From assembly GCF_000012385.1 (NCBI RefSeq), contig NC_007940.1:248001-312000 (forward strand): DNA of 64,000 bases. The letters run 5' to 3'. Position numbers and translations under genes: made by a program. Shown one piece after another: positions 17,800 through 29,648 of this stretch. Below the pieces are notes generated by a model. That model saw nothing but the letters and a program-made list of their open reading frames with translations. It searched no databases and had not been told where the DNA came from. The number at the start of each line of letters is the position of its first letter. The first letter of the stretch is position 1. This DNA comes from Rickettsia bellii RML369-C. Lineage in GTDB: Bacteria; Pseudomonadota; Alphaproteobacteria; Rickettsiales; Rickettsiaceae.

Positions 17800-17905
17800 A
17801 GCTCGATTTATCTCGCTTTTTCTGGATTTCTACTTTTAGCTAAGAATGACACCAAGAATGTTTTCCGCTTTACGTGGGACAAGCCTCATACGGGAATGAT
17901 ATAAA
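17800..17905. repeat. Degenerate rickettsial palindrome
   Basis: It contains aaagctcgatttatctcgc and ttagctaagaatgacacc, parts of the common element class, but only one arm is well kept. No gene. Confidence 0.5.
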
Positions 17906-18003
17906 AGCTATCTGATAACATTAATTTTTTCTCACATTGACACTGATTTTTTAAATTATTTAGTGCTATTTTACTGTAGACAGAATATTAAAAAAAGAAG
18001 AAA

Positions 18004-18080
18004 TGGTAGCGAGGGAGGGATTTGAACCCCCGACACACGGATTATGATTCCGTCGCTCTAACCAACTGAGCTACCCCGCC
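18004..18080 (-). tRNA. tRNA-Met (elongator, anticodon CAU)
   Basis: 77 bases on the minus strand with encoded CCA. The acceptor arm is ggcggggta...ctcgctacca, the D arm agctcagttggttagagc, the anticodon stem-loop cggaatCATaatccg, and the T arm ggggttcaaatccc. The body matches alphaproteobacterial elongator tRNA-Met rather than initiator (no CCC-GGG anticodon stem pairs) or tRNA-Ile2 (different acceptor and stem). Confidence 0.95.
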
Positions 18081-18484
18081 AAGGATGTGTTTTTATTGTG
18101 GATTTTGCTGTAAATGCGATATTTTATTGTTCTTCAGTTAGTCTTAATTTCGTCCAATCTAAAAGCGTGTTCGGTATCATCTAGTTAGCTTGTACCTAGT
18201 TATTGCATGGCTTCAATGTCATTCTCGCCTAAGGCTTGCCCTGCGTGGATCAATTTTACCGTCTGAGCTAAGGAAATTACGAAGTAATTGACGAAGCAAT
18301 CCAGTAAAAAATGCTAACTTATAGCATTTTTTATTATTTTTTCTGGATTGCCACGCTCCTTGCAGTCGCTCGCAATGACGACTCTCGACCTACGCAACAA
18401 TACCGCCACGGGATGACGCAGAGGACGTTTTTCAATCCCACGCAATAATGCTTCACCTACACGAAAACGAAATAAAACAATAAA
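18081..18484. repeat. Gap between tRNA-Met and rpsI with rickettsial palindrome
   Basis: About 400 bp. 18219-18452 holds a composite palindrome: gtcattctcgcc, an inner actaacttatagcatttttt hairpin, ctggattgccacgctcc, cgctcgcaatgacg, and finally cacgggatgac. Parts of two element classes are nested here. The first 130 bp next to the tRNA are plain. No gene seen. Confidence 0.6.
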
Positions 18485-18979
18485 TTAACGTTTAGAGAAT
18501 TGTGTTTTCTTACGTGCTTTATGTTGCCCGTATTTCTTACGCTCTACTACTCTAGAATCACGTGTTAAGAAACCACCTTTACGTAAAACAGCATGAAAGT
18601 CTGGAGCTGATTGTGCTAATGCTTTAGATATACCGTGCAAGATAGCACCTTTCTGTCCTGAAATACCACCACCTCTAACTGTACAAACTATATCATACTG
18701 ATTATTAGTTTTCGTTAAAGTAAAAGGTTGCAATATAGTTTTAACTTGCGTTTCAGAAGCAAAATATTGATCTAAACTTTTTTTATTAACAATTACTTGC
18801 CCTTTTCCTGGTTTAAGCCAAACTCGTGCTATAGCGTTTTTTCTTTTACCAGTGGCATAGAATCTACCTGAGTTATCCATTTTCTCTTTAGGAGTTTTAA
18901 CTGTTTGTTTATCAGCAATTAAAGCTTCCTTATTTAGCGGCTTTTCTACTTTGTCTGTTTTAATCTTTAACGTTGTCAT
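18485..18979 (-). CDS. rpsI: 30S ribosomal protein S9
   Basis: The 164-residue protein of the small-subunit head whose C-terminal tail reaches the P-site tRNA. The S9 core starts at about residue 38 ([21 protein letters not shown]) and ends with the basic tail [17 protein letters not shown]. The first ~37 residues are a Lys-rich extension, usual in alphaproteobacteria. It follows rplM with a 6-bp gap, the normal rplM-rpsI operon. Confidence 0.96.
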
Positions 18980-18985
18980 AGTTGA

Positions 18986-19453
18986 TTACTTCTTATTTTT
19001 TGGATTTTGGCTTGCAAAATCATAAACTACAGGCTGCTGCCCTGCGTGCGGATGTTCACTATTTGCATAAATATATAGATTACTCATTTGCTTAGCACCT
19101 AAAGCATTTCTTGTAATCATTCTTTTAACTGCCATTTTAATGACTCGCTCAGGGTGTTTACCACTTAAAATTTTACCTGCAGTAGTATCCTTAATACCGC
19201 CTGGGAATCCCGTATGTCTATAATATATCTTCCCGTCTTTAGGATTTGCTTTTTTACCGGTTAATGTTACATGCTCTGCATTGATTATGATTATATTATC
19301 ACCACAATCCATATGAGGAGTAAAGCTAGGTTTATGTTTACCACGAAGCATATTAGCAACTCTACTTGCAAGTCTCCCAAGTACAACATTTTTTGCGTCT
19401 ATAACCCACCATTTTTTTTCAATTTCCGATGGTTTTGCAGAATAAGTTTTCAC
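18986..19453 (-). CDS. rplM: 50S ribosomal protein L13
   Basis: A 155-residue primary 23S rRNA-binding protein of the large subunit. Family segments are [16 protein letters not shown] near residue 15, [28 protein letters not shown] and AVKRMITRN. It is the first gene of the rplM-rpsI operon, so its promoter must lie in 19454-19545, which is A/T-rich. No anomaly. Confidence 0.96.
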   Translation of the reverse strand: MKTYSAKPSEIEKKWWVIDAKNVVLGRLASRVANMLRGKHKPSFTPHMDCGDNIIIINAEHVTLTGKKANPKDGKIYYRHTGFPGGIKDTTAGKILSGKHPERVIKMAVKRMITRNALGAKQMSNLYIYANSEHPHAGQQPVVYDFASQNPKNKK

Positions 19454-19545
19454 AACAATATCTTTTTAATTAAAATTTTTGAATAAAGATCTAAAGCCAT
19501 ATTTAATAGCATTAATACCAGTAGTTTGTCAAGTTATATTTAGTA

Positions 19546-20790
19546 CTATTTGTTTCCAAATATTATTTTTCTATCGGTAGAAAAATATAAGTTTTTATTA
19601 GCAGTTAAGCCATAATAATGGATATTATTAATGATTTTAGTAATATTTGGCACTGTACCTAAATGATCATTATTATCTAAATCAAAGCTATATAAAACAC
19701 CACTCATAGAAATAATATCTAGGCTGCGGCTGCCGTTATTCTCTGCTATAAAAGGTGCTAAGAAAGTAGAAGCTTTGAGTTTTTTGGAATCTTTTCCATC
19801 ATTTAAATCAGCTACAAATTTTACTAAGCTTGTTTCAGGATTAAAAGCAGCTACCTGCCTTGCATTATTTGTGACAAATAAACTATTACCGATTAAGGAT
19901 GTTGATTGAATATCCTCAGCATTTACTTGCCAAATAGCTGCTCCTGTATCGAGATTTAATTTAATAAGCTTACCAAGCCCTGTTGCTATATATAAATTAT
20001 TATTATCATAAATAGGAGCACATAAAATGCTAGCTTCTTCAAAATTTGGTATAGCTACATGATCGAAACTTGCAAATTCAAAATTCCATTTTACTTCACC
20101 ATTTTTTGTATTTAATGCAAGTATTTGTCCGGAATTATAAGTTATTATTACACTATCTTTATGTACTATCGGTGTCATGAAATAGCTTGCTGATAGAACT
20201 TCAGCTAAGCTCTCATGCTCCCAAACATTTTTTAAAGTTTCAGCATTTAAAGCTGTTGTTTGATTGCTGATTGTTTGGACTAAAACCGTGCTATCATTTA
20301 GCATAACCGGTTTTGTTCGGATGATATCAGGAAGCTGTTTTCTAATTATTTCATAACCTGTTTTTGCATCCAGTACTACTAACAATCTTGAACCATATGT
20401 TACATATAATTTGTCGTTATAATGTAAAATGCCGCCACCAATGTAATTATCTTTTTTATTTCGGCTTAAATTATAAGACCAAATAACTTTATTTTTCTCT
20501 ATAGAAAATGCTGAAACATTTGACCTTATATCTAACGCATAAATCATATTACCTACAAAAACAGGCTCTGTAATGGTTTTATTTTTAACAAAATCATATC
20601 GCTTGTTTTTTAACATATTTGGATTAAATGCATATATATTTGCACTGTTCCCTAAATATATTGGCTCGTTAGATTGCAGAGATAATTTAGGAGTTAATTC
20701 AACTATATTTTTTACTCTTTTTGGACCAAGTGCGTTACATGCACTTAAAATAATGAGCGGTAATAATAAACTTACTATTTTTTTGATCAT
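19546..20790 (-). CDS. bamB: BamB-like outer membrane assembly lipoprotein (beta-propeller)
   Basis: A 414-residue lipoprotein. The signal peptide has lipobox LSAC with Cys18. The rest is a PQQ-type eight-bladed propeller with repeated units of the form LD-x-TG-x-x-IW and ALN-x-x-x-G (VVLDAKTGYEIIRKQLP, LALNTKNGEVKWNF, KLNLDTGAAIWQVNAE, VAAFNPETSL). BamB helps the BAM complex insert beta-barrel proteins. It lies 18 bp after the YfgM-like gene; yfgM-bamB pairing is standard in proteobacteria. The gene name follows from order plus fold. Confidence 0.88.
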   Translation of the reverse strand: MIKKIVSLLLPLIILSACNALGPKRVKNIVELTPKLSLQSNEPIYLGNSANIYAFNPNMLKNKRYDFVKNKTITEPVFVGNMIYALDIRSNVSAFSIEKNKVIWSYNLSRNKKDNYIGGGILHYNDKLYVTYGSRLLVVLDAKTGYEIIRKQLPDIIRTKPVMLNDSTVLVQTISNQTTALNAETLKNVWEHESLAEVLSASYFMTPIVHKDSVIITYNSGQILALNTKNGEVKWNFEFASFDHVAIPNFEEASILCAPIYDNNNLYIATGLGKLIKLNLDTGAAIWQVNAEDIQSTSLIGNSLFVTNNARQVAAFNPETSLVKFVADLNDGKDSKKLKASTFLAPFIAENNGSRSLDIISMSGVLYSFDLDNNDHLGTVPNITKIINNIHYYGLTANKNLYFSTDRKIIFGNK

Positions 20791-20808
20791 ATTTCTCCTT
20801 TAATTCTA

Positions 20809-21477
20809 TTATTTAGCTCTATCTAAGCCTGCAAGCAAAGCTTTTGCTTGATCTTTTAGTAAATCTGAAGTGTTATTTGATGCTACTAAACTTCTTAAAT
20901 TCTTTTCTGCTTCTGCAAGCATATTACTCTTAATATCCCAAATAGCTTTCATAATATTTGCCGTAGCCCAAAAAGGCTTATTTTCATCATCAAAATAATT
21001 TAAATATTTCACTAATTTTTCTTTGTCAGCAATATCTAGCTTTTCGTCATCGATAACGAGACTACACCATGCAATACGAGCATATGAAGTGACGATTTCT
21101 GAATATTCCTTATTTTCAATAATCTTACTAAGTAAATCTTTGGCTTCCGAATTTTGTTGCCCTGAAAGTTTTATAGCAACTTGCTCTAGTAAAGCAATCT
21201 CTTTTATCTTAGTATCACTAATGCCAACTAAATTTTCCAAGGTACTAATAGCAAGTTCCTTATTGCCTTGCACAGCTTCTAAATTAACTGCTTTAACAAA
21301 AATATCACCATTTTTTTGGTTATTTTCAATTTGCTTATTTTTATTGTTATTATTAATGACCATTATAGTAATAGCTATTAAGGCAATAATTATTACTATA
21401 GGTAAAAGTCTTTTAAAAAAAATTAGCCTTTTTTCTTCATTTTGATCATTTAATACTTCGTCTAGAATATCTGTCAT
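20809..21477 (-). CDS. YfgM-like membrane-anchored TPR protein
   Basis: 222 residues. A short cytoplasmic N-terminus is followed by one membrane helix at about 25-42 (LLPIVIIIALIAITIMVI), then a periplasmic helical region with TPR-like pairs (GNKELAISTLENLVG, NSEAKDLLSKIIENKEYS, MLAEAEKNLRSLVASN). YfgM in E. coli is an ancillary SecYEG/PpiD-associated chaperone. Here the gene sits between cpoB and bamB, with 5 and 18 bp gaps, so all three are probably one transcript for envelope biogenesis. Rickettsial relatives are often labelled DUF2659. Confidence 0.78.
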   Translation of the reverse strand: MTDILDEVLNDQNEEKRLIFFKRLLPIVIIIALIAITIMVINNNNKNKQIENNQKNGDIFVKAVNLEAVQGNKELAISTLENLVGISDTKIKEIALLEQVAIKLSGQQNSEAKDLLSKIIENKEYSEIVTSYARIAWCSLVIDDEKLDIADKEKLVKYLNYFDDENKPFWATANIMKAIWDIKSNMLAEAEKNLRSLVASNNTSDLLKDQAKALLAGLDRAK

Positions 21478-21482
21478 ATTTT

Positions 21483-22235
21483 TTATTTTGATTTAGTGGT
21501 ACAGCCAAATTTGAGCTTAGCATCTTCTGCCATTTTTTTAGATGCAGCTGTTCTATTATTACCTGGGAATTCCTTATTCAGCTTATCAAGTATATTGCAA
21601 GCTTCCGTAGTCTTTTTTAATTCGCCAAGTGAAAGTGCTAGCTTTAATAGAGCGTCAGATGATTTTGCTCCTTTTGGCGATTCTTTATAACCTTTCAAGT
21701 AATTGACAGCAGCCGTATTATAATCTTTTTGTTTAAAAAAGCATTCTCCATACCAAAAATAAGCATTACTAATCATCGAACTCTTAGGATATTTTTGGAT
21801 AAAGTTTTTGAATTTATTTTTAGCATCATCAGTTTTATTATCTTTGTAAGAAGCAAGAGCTAAATCATAAGCTTGTTTATCAGGTGCAACATCCTTGTTA
21901 GGTTCGGGAGCAGTTTTTACTTCCTCTACGTTATTAGGCAGATCTTTAAGCAGACTTACGTCAAAAATATCAGGGGTATTTTGATGATCTGTTTCCGAAG
22001 TTTCAGTGTTTTCACTTAATTGTGGAACATTAGAATTTTTGCTTAATATATCAATTTTATGTTGCAAAACCTCAATTTTACCAATCAATCTTCTAATTTC
22101 TTGCTCTTGCTCATCTAATCTACTTTCAAAATCATTACTTGCTGCATATTTTAAAGGTTGTCCCTTTATAGTGCCACTTTCTGCAAACGTTAATAATGAA
22201 AATAAAAGAGTAAATATTAAAATAACTAGCTTCAT
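21483..22235 (-). CDS. cpoB: Tol-Pal coordinator CpoB (YbgF)
   Basis: A 250-residue periplasmic protein: signal peptide 1-18, a trimerising coiled coil at ~33-65 (RLDEQEQEIRRLIGKIEVLQ), an acidic/proline linker, and three C-terminal TPR units (AYDLALASYKDNKTDDA, SNAYFWYGECFFKQKDYNTA, SDALLKLALSLGELKK) ending in the AGP-like SKKMAEDAKLKFGC region. CpoB links the Tol system to septal peptidoglycan synthesis. In many species it follows pal; here it leads the cpoB/yfgM/bamB operon, about 40 kb from tolQR. Confidence 0.9.
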   Translation of the reverse strand: MKLVILIFTLLFSLLTFAESGTIKGQPLKYAASNDFESRLDEQEQEIRRLIGKIEVLQHKIDILSKNSNVPQLSENTETSETDHQNTPDIFDVSLLKDLPNNVEEVKTAPEPNKDVAPDKQAYDLALASYKDNKTDDAKNKFKNFIQKYPKSSMISNAYFWYGECFFKQKDYNTAAVNYLKGYKESPKGAKSSDALLKLALSLGELKKTTEACNILDKLNKEFPGNNRTAASKKMAEDAKLKFGCTTKSK

Positions 22236-22342
22236 ATTATTTTTTTATTTTTACAATAATGTTTCTTATAATACTGAAAATTTTCTAACATTCCACATGT
22301 TTTTAAAAATCTTATAATAAACTATCATATACCGCAGATATT

Positions 22343-23845
22343 TTATATTTCGATGCTGCCGTCATAAGCAAAAGTCAGTATAATAGTAGTTCCTTCATTT
22401 ATTTTACTTTGCAAATCAAATTTACCATTCATAAGCTCAACTAACTTTTTAGTAAGGGGTAGTCCAAGCCCAGTACCTTCATATTTGCGGCTAAGTTCAC
22501 TATCAATCTGTCCAAATGTTGATAAAGTTTTTGGAATATCTTTTTCTTCAATACCAATACCGGTATCTATAACTTTTATATATACTAATTTAGCTAGCTC
22601 ATCTTTTTCCATTGTAATAGTAACACTTCCGCCGGCATTCGTAAATTTCACAGCATTTGATAGAAGATTTAAAAATACTTGTTTAAGTCTTTTTGGATCT
22701 GCCTTTATAACGATATGCTCTTTCGGTGACTTGTTAACTAATTCTACTCCAGCTTGATCAGCACGAGGCTTAACAAGTATAAGTGATGAGCTAACCAGTT
22801 TATTTAAATCGAGATCAATACTATCTACTTTTAATTTATCGGCAGAAGCCTTAGAAAGATCCAAAATATCGTTAATCATACTAAGTAGATGCTTACCAGC
22901 ATCATTAATATCTTTAATATAATTTCTACTTTTTTCTGGATCTTTTTCTGACATTAAAATTTCAGAAAAACCTATTATGGCGTTAAGAGGGGTTCGTAAC
23001 TCATGACTAATATTGGCAAAGAATTTTGTATTTGATGAACTAGTCTTTTCTACCTTTATTATTTCAGCTTTTAAATTTCTATTTGTTACTAGCTGCTCTT
23101 CGATAATATGCCTAGCATAATTGGTATTACTAACAATTATAGTACAAAATATTATAAAGATAATAATAAAAGTTATAAAAACTTTTTGCTCAAGAGATAT
23201 TATATTTTGCCATTGATTAGTAATATTAGTATTAATCTCAAGTATTGCATCTACTGGAAAATTGTTTAAATCACTACCTATAATAGGTATATAGCTAGTA
23301 ATAAAAGAGGCTTTTTTTTCTGTTAAATCATTTTCATTCTGAATTATAACCTTGGGAAGTAATATATGGCTGGTAATACCTTCAAGAGCACTTAACAAAG
23401 GTGCTTTTGCAGTAAGAGATCTAAAAAAATATTTATCAATTTTTGCGGTGAATATTTCAACTAAACTATCATCTGGATAATTATCCACACTATACATATT
23501 TAGCATATTACTGGTAATAAATTTATTACCGTTAAGATCATACAGAGAAATATTAATATCAAGATTAGTAAACCAATCAGCGGTAATAATGACAAAATCA
23601 ATGAATTCTTGATCTTGTAATAATTTTAAATAGCCAAATTTATGTAATTTATTAATTACATTTTCATGAGCATTCCAAATATTGCGGGTATAAAGACAAG
23701 CAATTTTAGTGTTTTGTAAAGCTACCTGTTTTACTATCATCTCTTTTATCATAAAATAACGATAGAACATCATATTTATGACAATATTAAGAAACAATAC
23801 AACAAATGATAATCTGACTATATATTTATTATGGTTCATTATCAC
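22343..23845 (-). CDS. Membrane sensor histidine kinase
   Basis: A 500-residue inner-membrane kinase. Helix 1 is at ~8-30 and helix 2 at ~215-240, enclosing a ~185-residue periplasmic sensor of unknown ligand. A coiled segment follows, then HisKA with the H-box FFANISHELRTPLNAIIGFSE, and HATPase with N-box LNLLSNAVKFT, G1 VIDTGIGI and G2 GTGLGLPL. No receiver domain is attached and no response-regulator gene is adjacent, so it is an orphan by position. It is close to the BarA/PleC-like kinases of other Rickettsia. All catalytic motifs look intact. Confidence 0.9.
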   Translation of the reverse strand: MIMNHNKYIVRLSFVVLFLNIVINMMFYRYFMIKEMIVKQVALQNTKIACLYTRNIWNAHENVINKLHKFGYLKLLQDQEFIDFVIITADWFTNLDINISLYDLNGNKFITSNMLNMYSVDNYPDDSLVEIFTAKIDKYFFRSLTAKAPLLSALEGITSHILLPKVIIQNENDLTEKKASFITSYIPIIGSDLNNFPVDAILEINTNITNQWQNIISLEQKVFITFIIIFIIFCTIIVSNTNYARHIIEEQLVTNRNLKAEIIKVEKTSSSNTKFFANISHELRTPLNAIIGFSEILMSEKDPEKSRNYIKDINDAGKHLLSMINDILDLSKASADKLKVDSIDLDLNKLVSSSLILVKPRADQAGVELVNKSPKEHIVIKADPKRLKQVFLNLLSNAVKFTNAGGSVTITMEKDELAKLVYIKVIDTGIGIEEKDIPKTLSTFGQIDSELSRKYEGTGLGLPLTKKLVELMNGKFDLQSKINEGTTIILTFAYDGSIEI

Positions 23846-23930
23846 CTTATTTTTCTTTTAAAAGAAGCATTTTATACATTCAATATCGTCCCCGCATGAG
23901 GTTTTGCACAGATAAAAAAGCGTCTTCGGT

Positions 23931-24030
23931 GTCATCCCGTGTCTTGTCCACGGGATCCAGAAAAACAATTAAAAATATCAATATCATTGATATTTTTAAC
24001 TGGACCCCGTGGTCAAGTCACGGGGTGACA
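23931..24030. repeat. Rickettsial palindromic element
   Basis: A 100-bp palindrome with arms gtcatcccgtgtcttgtcca and the complementary right arm ending in cacggggtgac, around aaaatatcaatatcattgatattttt. It lies in the gap between ctpA and the kinase gene. A close copy is at 55412, fused to xthA. Confidence 0.88.
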
Positions 24031-24050
24031 TAGGTGGGGCTGGTCCACTC

Positions 24051-25412
24051 TTATTTAACTTCCCCTTTTGTCTCTAGATTCTTATTAATAATTAACCCTG
24101 TAATTACATCATAAGCACGAGCAAATTGGTAATCTTTTTTGTATAATTCAGATAATTCGTTATCTTCTTGTTTGTTATTTTTATCTTTTGTTTCTTTTTT
24201 ACTATCTTTATTTTTGGATGAATTATCTTTTTCAACATCATTCTTTAAATAATTTTTTAAAGAACTTTCAGAAAAACGTTTATCTATTTTTTTAACTTCC
24301 GGATATTCTACTTTTGCTGGTTCAATTATAATATCAGGCTCTATACCATCTGCTTGAATAGAACGACCGCTTGGTGTGTAATATTTAGCGATAGTAAGTT
24401 TTACAGCTGCTCTTTGATTAATTTGAGTCAAAGCCTGAACTGAACCTTTACCAAAAGATTTAGTCCCAAGTATTATCGCTCTTTTATGATCTTGCAACGC
24501 TCCTGCTACTATTTCTGAAGCTGAAGCAGAATTACCGTTTATCAGGACTATCATAGGAACTTTTGGAGCTTTCAGTGAAAACTCATTTGCTTTGGTTTCA
24601 GTATCGATCAAGTTAGCTCTACCTTTTGTCGTTAATATTATACCGGAATCAATAAAGTAATCACTAACAGCAATTGCCTGTTCTAGTATACCTCCTGCAT
24701 TATTACGTATATCGAGAATAATACCTTTAATATCGTCTTTACTTTCAGATTTGAGCTTCTTTATTGCTGCTTTCAATTCAGAGATTGTTGATTCGTTAAA
24801 AGTAATAATACGTATATAAGCAATATTATTTTTTTCTAAATGTGCTTTTATTGGGTTCATTTTCACTATTTCACGAGTAAGCTCTATATCTTGTGGTTTC
24901 ACCTCATCGGCTTTTATAACTAGTAATTTAACTTTAGTCCCCGGCGTACCTCGCATTTCTTTCACGGCTTTGTTAGGACCAATTGTAGATACTAATTCGT
25001 TATTCACCCCGACTATGTAATCCCCTCCTTTTAGACCAGCTTTGAATGCAGGCAAATCATCAATAGGAGATATTATTTTTATAGCCCCGCTATCATACAT
25101 TATGGTAACTCCAATTCCGCCAAACTCACCTTTAGTAAATGTAAAAATATCTTCAAAATCCTCACCTGTGTAATAACCTGAATGCGGATCAAGCGAATTT
25201 AACATGCCGTTAATCGCTTCATCTATCATTTTTTGTTTATCTGGTATTTCTACGTATTCTTTTTCAACACGTTCAAATATTTCCTGAAATTGCTTATAAG
25301 CCTCTTCGTTTGTTATTTTATTTTCAGGCTCTTTTGTTTCTTCTTTAGTAGCGGCAAATACAGAAACAAAATTTATAGTAAAAAATAATGCTATAATTAA
25401 ACGTAAATACAT
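24051..25412 (-). CDS. ctpA: C-terminal processing protease (S41, CtpA/Prc family)
   Basis: A 453-residue exported serine protease with a Ser-Lys dyad. It has signal peptide 1-20 (MYLRLIIALFFTINFVSVFA), a PDZ domain at ~85-165 (GEFGGIGVTIMYDSGAIKI ... GLKGGDYIVGVNN), and the S41 core with LDIRNNAGGILEQA. The catalytic serine is in NGNSASASEIVAGAL and the lysine in TKSFGKGSVQ. The C-terminal ~60 residues are a Lys/Asp/Asn-rich tail. Such proteases trim periplasmic proteins with unstructured C-termini. An RPE lies on each side, so the gene is probably its own transcript. Confidence 0.93.
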   Translation of the reverse strand: MYLRLIIALFFTINFVSVFAATKEETKEPENKITNEEAYKQFQEIFERVEKEYVEIPDKQKMIDEAINGMLNSLDPHSGYYTGEDFEDIFTFTKGEFGGIGVTIMYDSGAIKIISPIDDLPAFKAGLKGGDYIVGVNNELVSTIGPNKAVKEMRGTPGTKVKLLVIKADEVKPQDIELTREIVKMNPIKAHLEKNNIAYIRIITFNESTISELKAAIKKLKSESKDDIKGIILDIRNNAGGILEQAIAVSDYFIDSGIILTTKGRANLIDTETKANEFSLKAPKVPMIVLINGNSASASEIVAGALQDHKRAIILGTKSFGKGSVQALTQINQRAAVKLTIAKYYTPSGRSIQADGIEPDIIIEPAKVEYPEVKKIDKRFSESSLKNYLKNDVEKDNSSKNKDSKKETKDKNNKQEDNELSELYKKDYQFARAYDVITGLIINKNLETKGEVK

Positions 25413-25437
25413 AATACTCCATTTTTATTGTCATCCC

Positions 25438-25537
25438 GTCATTGCGAGGAGAAACTGTAAGTTTCGACGAAGCAATCTTAGGAGTCTTGTACTACTGCCT
25501 TATGAGATTGCTTCGTCGCTTCGCTCCTCGCAATGAC
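25438..25537. repeat. Rickettsial palindromic element (gtcattgcgagga class)
   Basis: Exact 13-base ends gtcattgcgagga and tcctcgcaatgac with inner arms gacgaagcaatct / agattgcttcgtc. It lies in the gap between parE and ctpA. The same class is inserted in frame in the ProP-like gene and tatD. Confidence 0.9.
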
Positions 25538-25544
25538 GCTTATC

Positions 25545-27536
<1,992 letters not shown>

Positions 27537-27651
27537 TTAGAATTACGATTAAAAAAGAATTTCTGATACTTCTTTAAATTAAACTATTTAGTATAGAAAA
27601 GCAATTAGGGTTTGAAGAAAATATATAATTAATAATAATGTAAGACGAGTA

Positions 27652-29541
27652 TTAGTAACCCTTAGCTTTGGTCAGCATACATGCTATATTAGTGTTTCCT
27701 CGTGCTAGGGCGATATCTAGAGGATATTGACATTCAGAGTTTAAAGTAGAAATTTTGATGCCGCGTATTACTAAATATTTTGCTAGATAATAATTATCTT
27801 TATAAACGGCAGCGGTAAGTAATGTATCACCTTTATTATTTTTTTCTTGTAATATAGGGTAAACATCAAGTAAAACACGTAATTTAGAAAGGTTATTTCT
27901 ATCGATTGCTCTAAAAGAATTATCTATTGCACTACAATAAGATAAGGTAGCGGTAATATCTTTTTTCTTATTTAGATCGTTGTCATATTTAACAAGACTT
28001 TCTACAGCTTTTCTTCTATCAGCATTTGCTATCCATTCTTCTTTTTTCTGGAATAGCTTAATATATGAATATATATCCATCTGATCTAAAGTAGCCTGCT
28101 CGGTTAACTTACCAAGTATAATATCATCATCAGGCAATAATAACATTTGGCTTTCATCTTTAGCAAATTTCGTTGCTGATTCCGTTAGTTCTGTATTTAC
28201 GATATTATCTTGCTTCTTAACAACTACATTTGAAGAACTTACTGAAGTGCTTGTATTTTGTGGCTGTATCTGTTTCTGATTAGCTGGCACTGAATTATTA
28301 GCAGCATTAGTATTATTAGAACCTTGATTCTGATTTGCAGATAACACTTCCACAGGCTTTAATGGAGCATCCCAATCTTGCTTTTTCGGCAAATTCACAT
28401 CAGCAGTAAATGTTTCTTTCGAATTATCAGTTTTGGCTGAAGAATCGGTTGTATTTGGCATTGTTGCAGGCGGAACTACAGGCTGTACCGCCGGTATAGG
28501 CGTATTACTAGGTGCAGTTGGTGCTGCCGGCTGATTAACTGTAGGTACAGGCGTATTAGGCGTAGATGGTGTTGCCGGTACAGGTACAGGAGTCGTTATT
28601 GGCGGTGTTACTACGTCACTTGCTGTAGGCTGATTAACTACAGGAATAGGAGTAGCTGGCATTACTGTTGGTGCAGGAGCTACCACTTGAGGAGGTGGTG
28701 GTGCAGTTACATTATCTTGCTGTTCATTCGCCTCTGGTGGAGGAGTAAGCTTTATATATTGATGCGTAGGCGGCAGAGCAATAGGTTGATATACTTGGGT
28801 ACGTGGTGCAGGTGGTACTACATAGCTACCTGGACGAAGAGGCGGATTAGATATAAGAGAGCCAGCTACTTTAAGCTCCGGCTGTGCTTCTTCATTATTT
28901 GCAGTATTAGGCAAAGGCGTACTATTTGCTTCTTTTTCACTAGAAGCTGCCCCATCTTTCGTATCATCATGAGAAGCTAAATTTGCATTAGCTTGATGAG
29001 TCTGATTACTTGCACTAGGTAATGTTGCATTACCCATATCTATAAAAGGCTCAGATGCTTCTTTTTCACTATTCGTATCACTATGTGAAGCTAAATTCGT
29101 ATTAGTTTGATGAGTCTGATTACTTGCACTAGGTAATGTTGCACTACCCATGTCTATAAAAGGCTCAGATGCTTCTTTCTCGCTATTCGTATCATTATGC
29201 GAAGCTAAATTCATATTAGTTTGATGAACCTCATTATTTGCACTAGGCAATTGTACTTCGTTTTTGTTAGGTTCTTGTGAAACTAATTTATCACTTGGCT
29301 TATCTGGTTGTGCTTGCGGTTTAGGCAATGGTTTTTTTTTTGGTGATTTATGGAAAAACTGTTTAATCTTATCGAAAATGGACATAGATGATCCAGAGTC
29401 AGAAGTAGGCTGCTCATCTTTACTTTTTATATCAGAATTTTGTGATGGCATAGGTAATGGCGGCGGTGCAGCAGCATAGCTTTGCAACGTGGCTAGGGAT
29501 AGACTTATAAAAAATAATATCCTGCATAATTTATTTAACAT
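27652..29541 (-). CDS. RARP-1-like secreted ankyrin protein
   Basis: A 629-residue exported protein. I start at ATG 29541 (MLNKLCRILFFISLSLATLQ), 12 codons inside the open frame, because it gives a clean Sec signal peptide cut near residue 24 and has AGGGAAA upstream. Then come a tandem ~38-residue repeat (EPFIDMGxATLPSASNQTHQ, about three units, residues ~100-210), a long Pro/Thr/Val-rich region (residues ~240-360), and two or three C-terminal ankyrin units (GDTLLTAAVYKDNYYLAKYL). The plan matches RARP-1 of R. typhi, reported as exported through Sec and TolC; later work in R. parkeri placed it in the periplasm. tolC lies ~2 kb upstream, separated here by IS110 copy 2. Confidence 0.85.
   Translation of the reverse strand: MLNKLCRILFFISLSLATLQSYAAAPPPLPMPSQNSDIKSKDEQPTSDSGSSMSIFDKIKQFFHKSPKKKPLPKPQAQPDKPSDKLVSQEPNKNEVQLPSANNEVHQTNMNLASHNDTNSEKEASEPFIDMGSATLPSASNQTHQTNTNLASHSDTNSEKEASEPFIDMGNATLPSASNQTHQANANLASHDDTKDGAASSEKEANSTPLPNTANNEEAQPELKVAGSLISNPPLRPGSYVVPPAPRTQVYQPIALPPTHQYIKLTPPPEANEQQDNVTAPPPPQVVAPAPTVMPATPIPVVNQPTASDVVTPPITTPVPVPATPSTPNTPVPTVNQPAAPTAPSNTPIPAVQPVVPPATMPNTTDSSAKTDNSKETFTADVNLPKKQDWDAPLKPVEVLSANQNQGSNNTNAANNSVPANQKQIQPQNTSTSVSSSNVVVKKQDNIVNTELTESATKFAKDESQMLLLPDDDIILGKLTEQATLDQMDIYSYIKLFQKKEEWIANADRRKAVESLVKYDNDLNKKKDITATLSYCSAIDNSFRAIDRNNLSKLRVLLDVYPILQEKNNKGDTLLTAAVYKDNYYLAKYLVIRGIKISTLNSECQYPLDIALARGNTNIACMLTKAKGY
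28960..29240 (-). repeat. Tandem ~114-bp direct repeats inside the RARP-1-like gene
   Basis: Three imperfect units, each coding for about 38 residues (key words LPSASNQTHQ, NLASHSDTNSEKEAS, EPFIDMG). The middle units are nearly identical and the outer ones degrade. This is a likely site of copy-number change between strains. Confidence 0.8.
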
Positions 29542-29648
29542 ATATTTCCCTATTAAATAGTTATTTGAGTTTATCATCTTGTAGGAGCTTTAGCTGCGTG
29601 GCTCAATTTTTCAGTCATTGCGAGGATCGAAAAACGCCCTCGGTGTCA

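Noticed and set aside
18004..18080. tRNA-Ile2 (CAU read after lysidine)
   Set aside because: Acceptor and anticodon stems match alphaproteobacterial elongator tRNA-Met rather than tRNA-Ile2.
28687..28980. 97-codon plus-strand frame in the RARP-1-like gene
   Set aside because: Shadow of the proline-rich coding region, full of Arg/Trp from reversed Pro/Ala codons.
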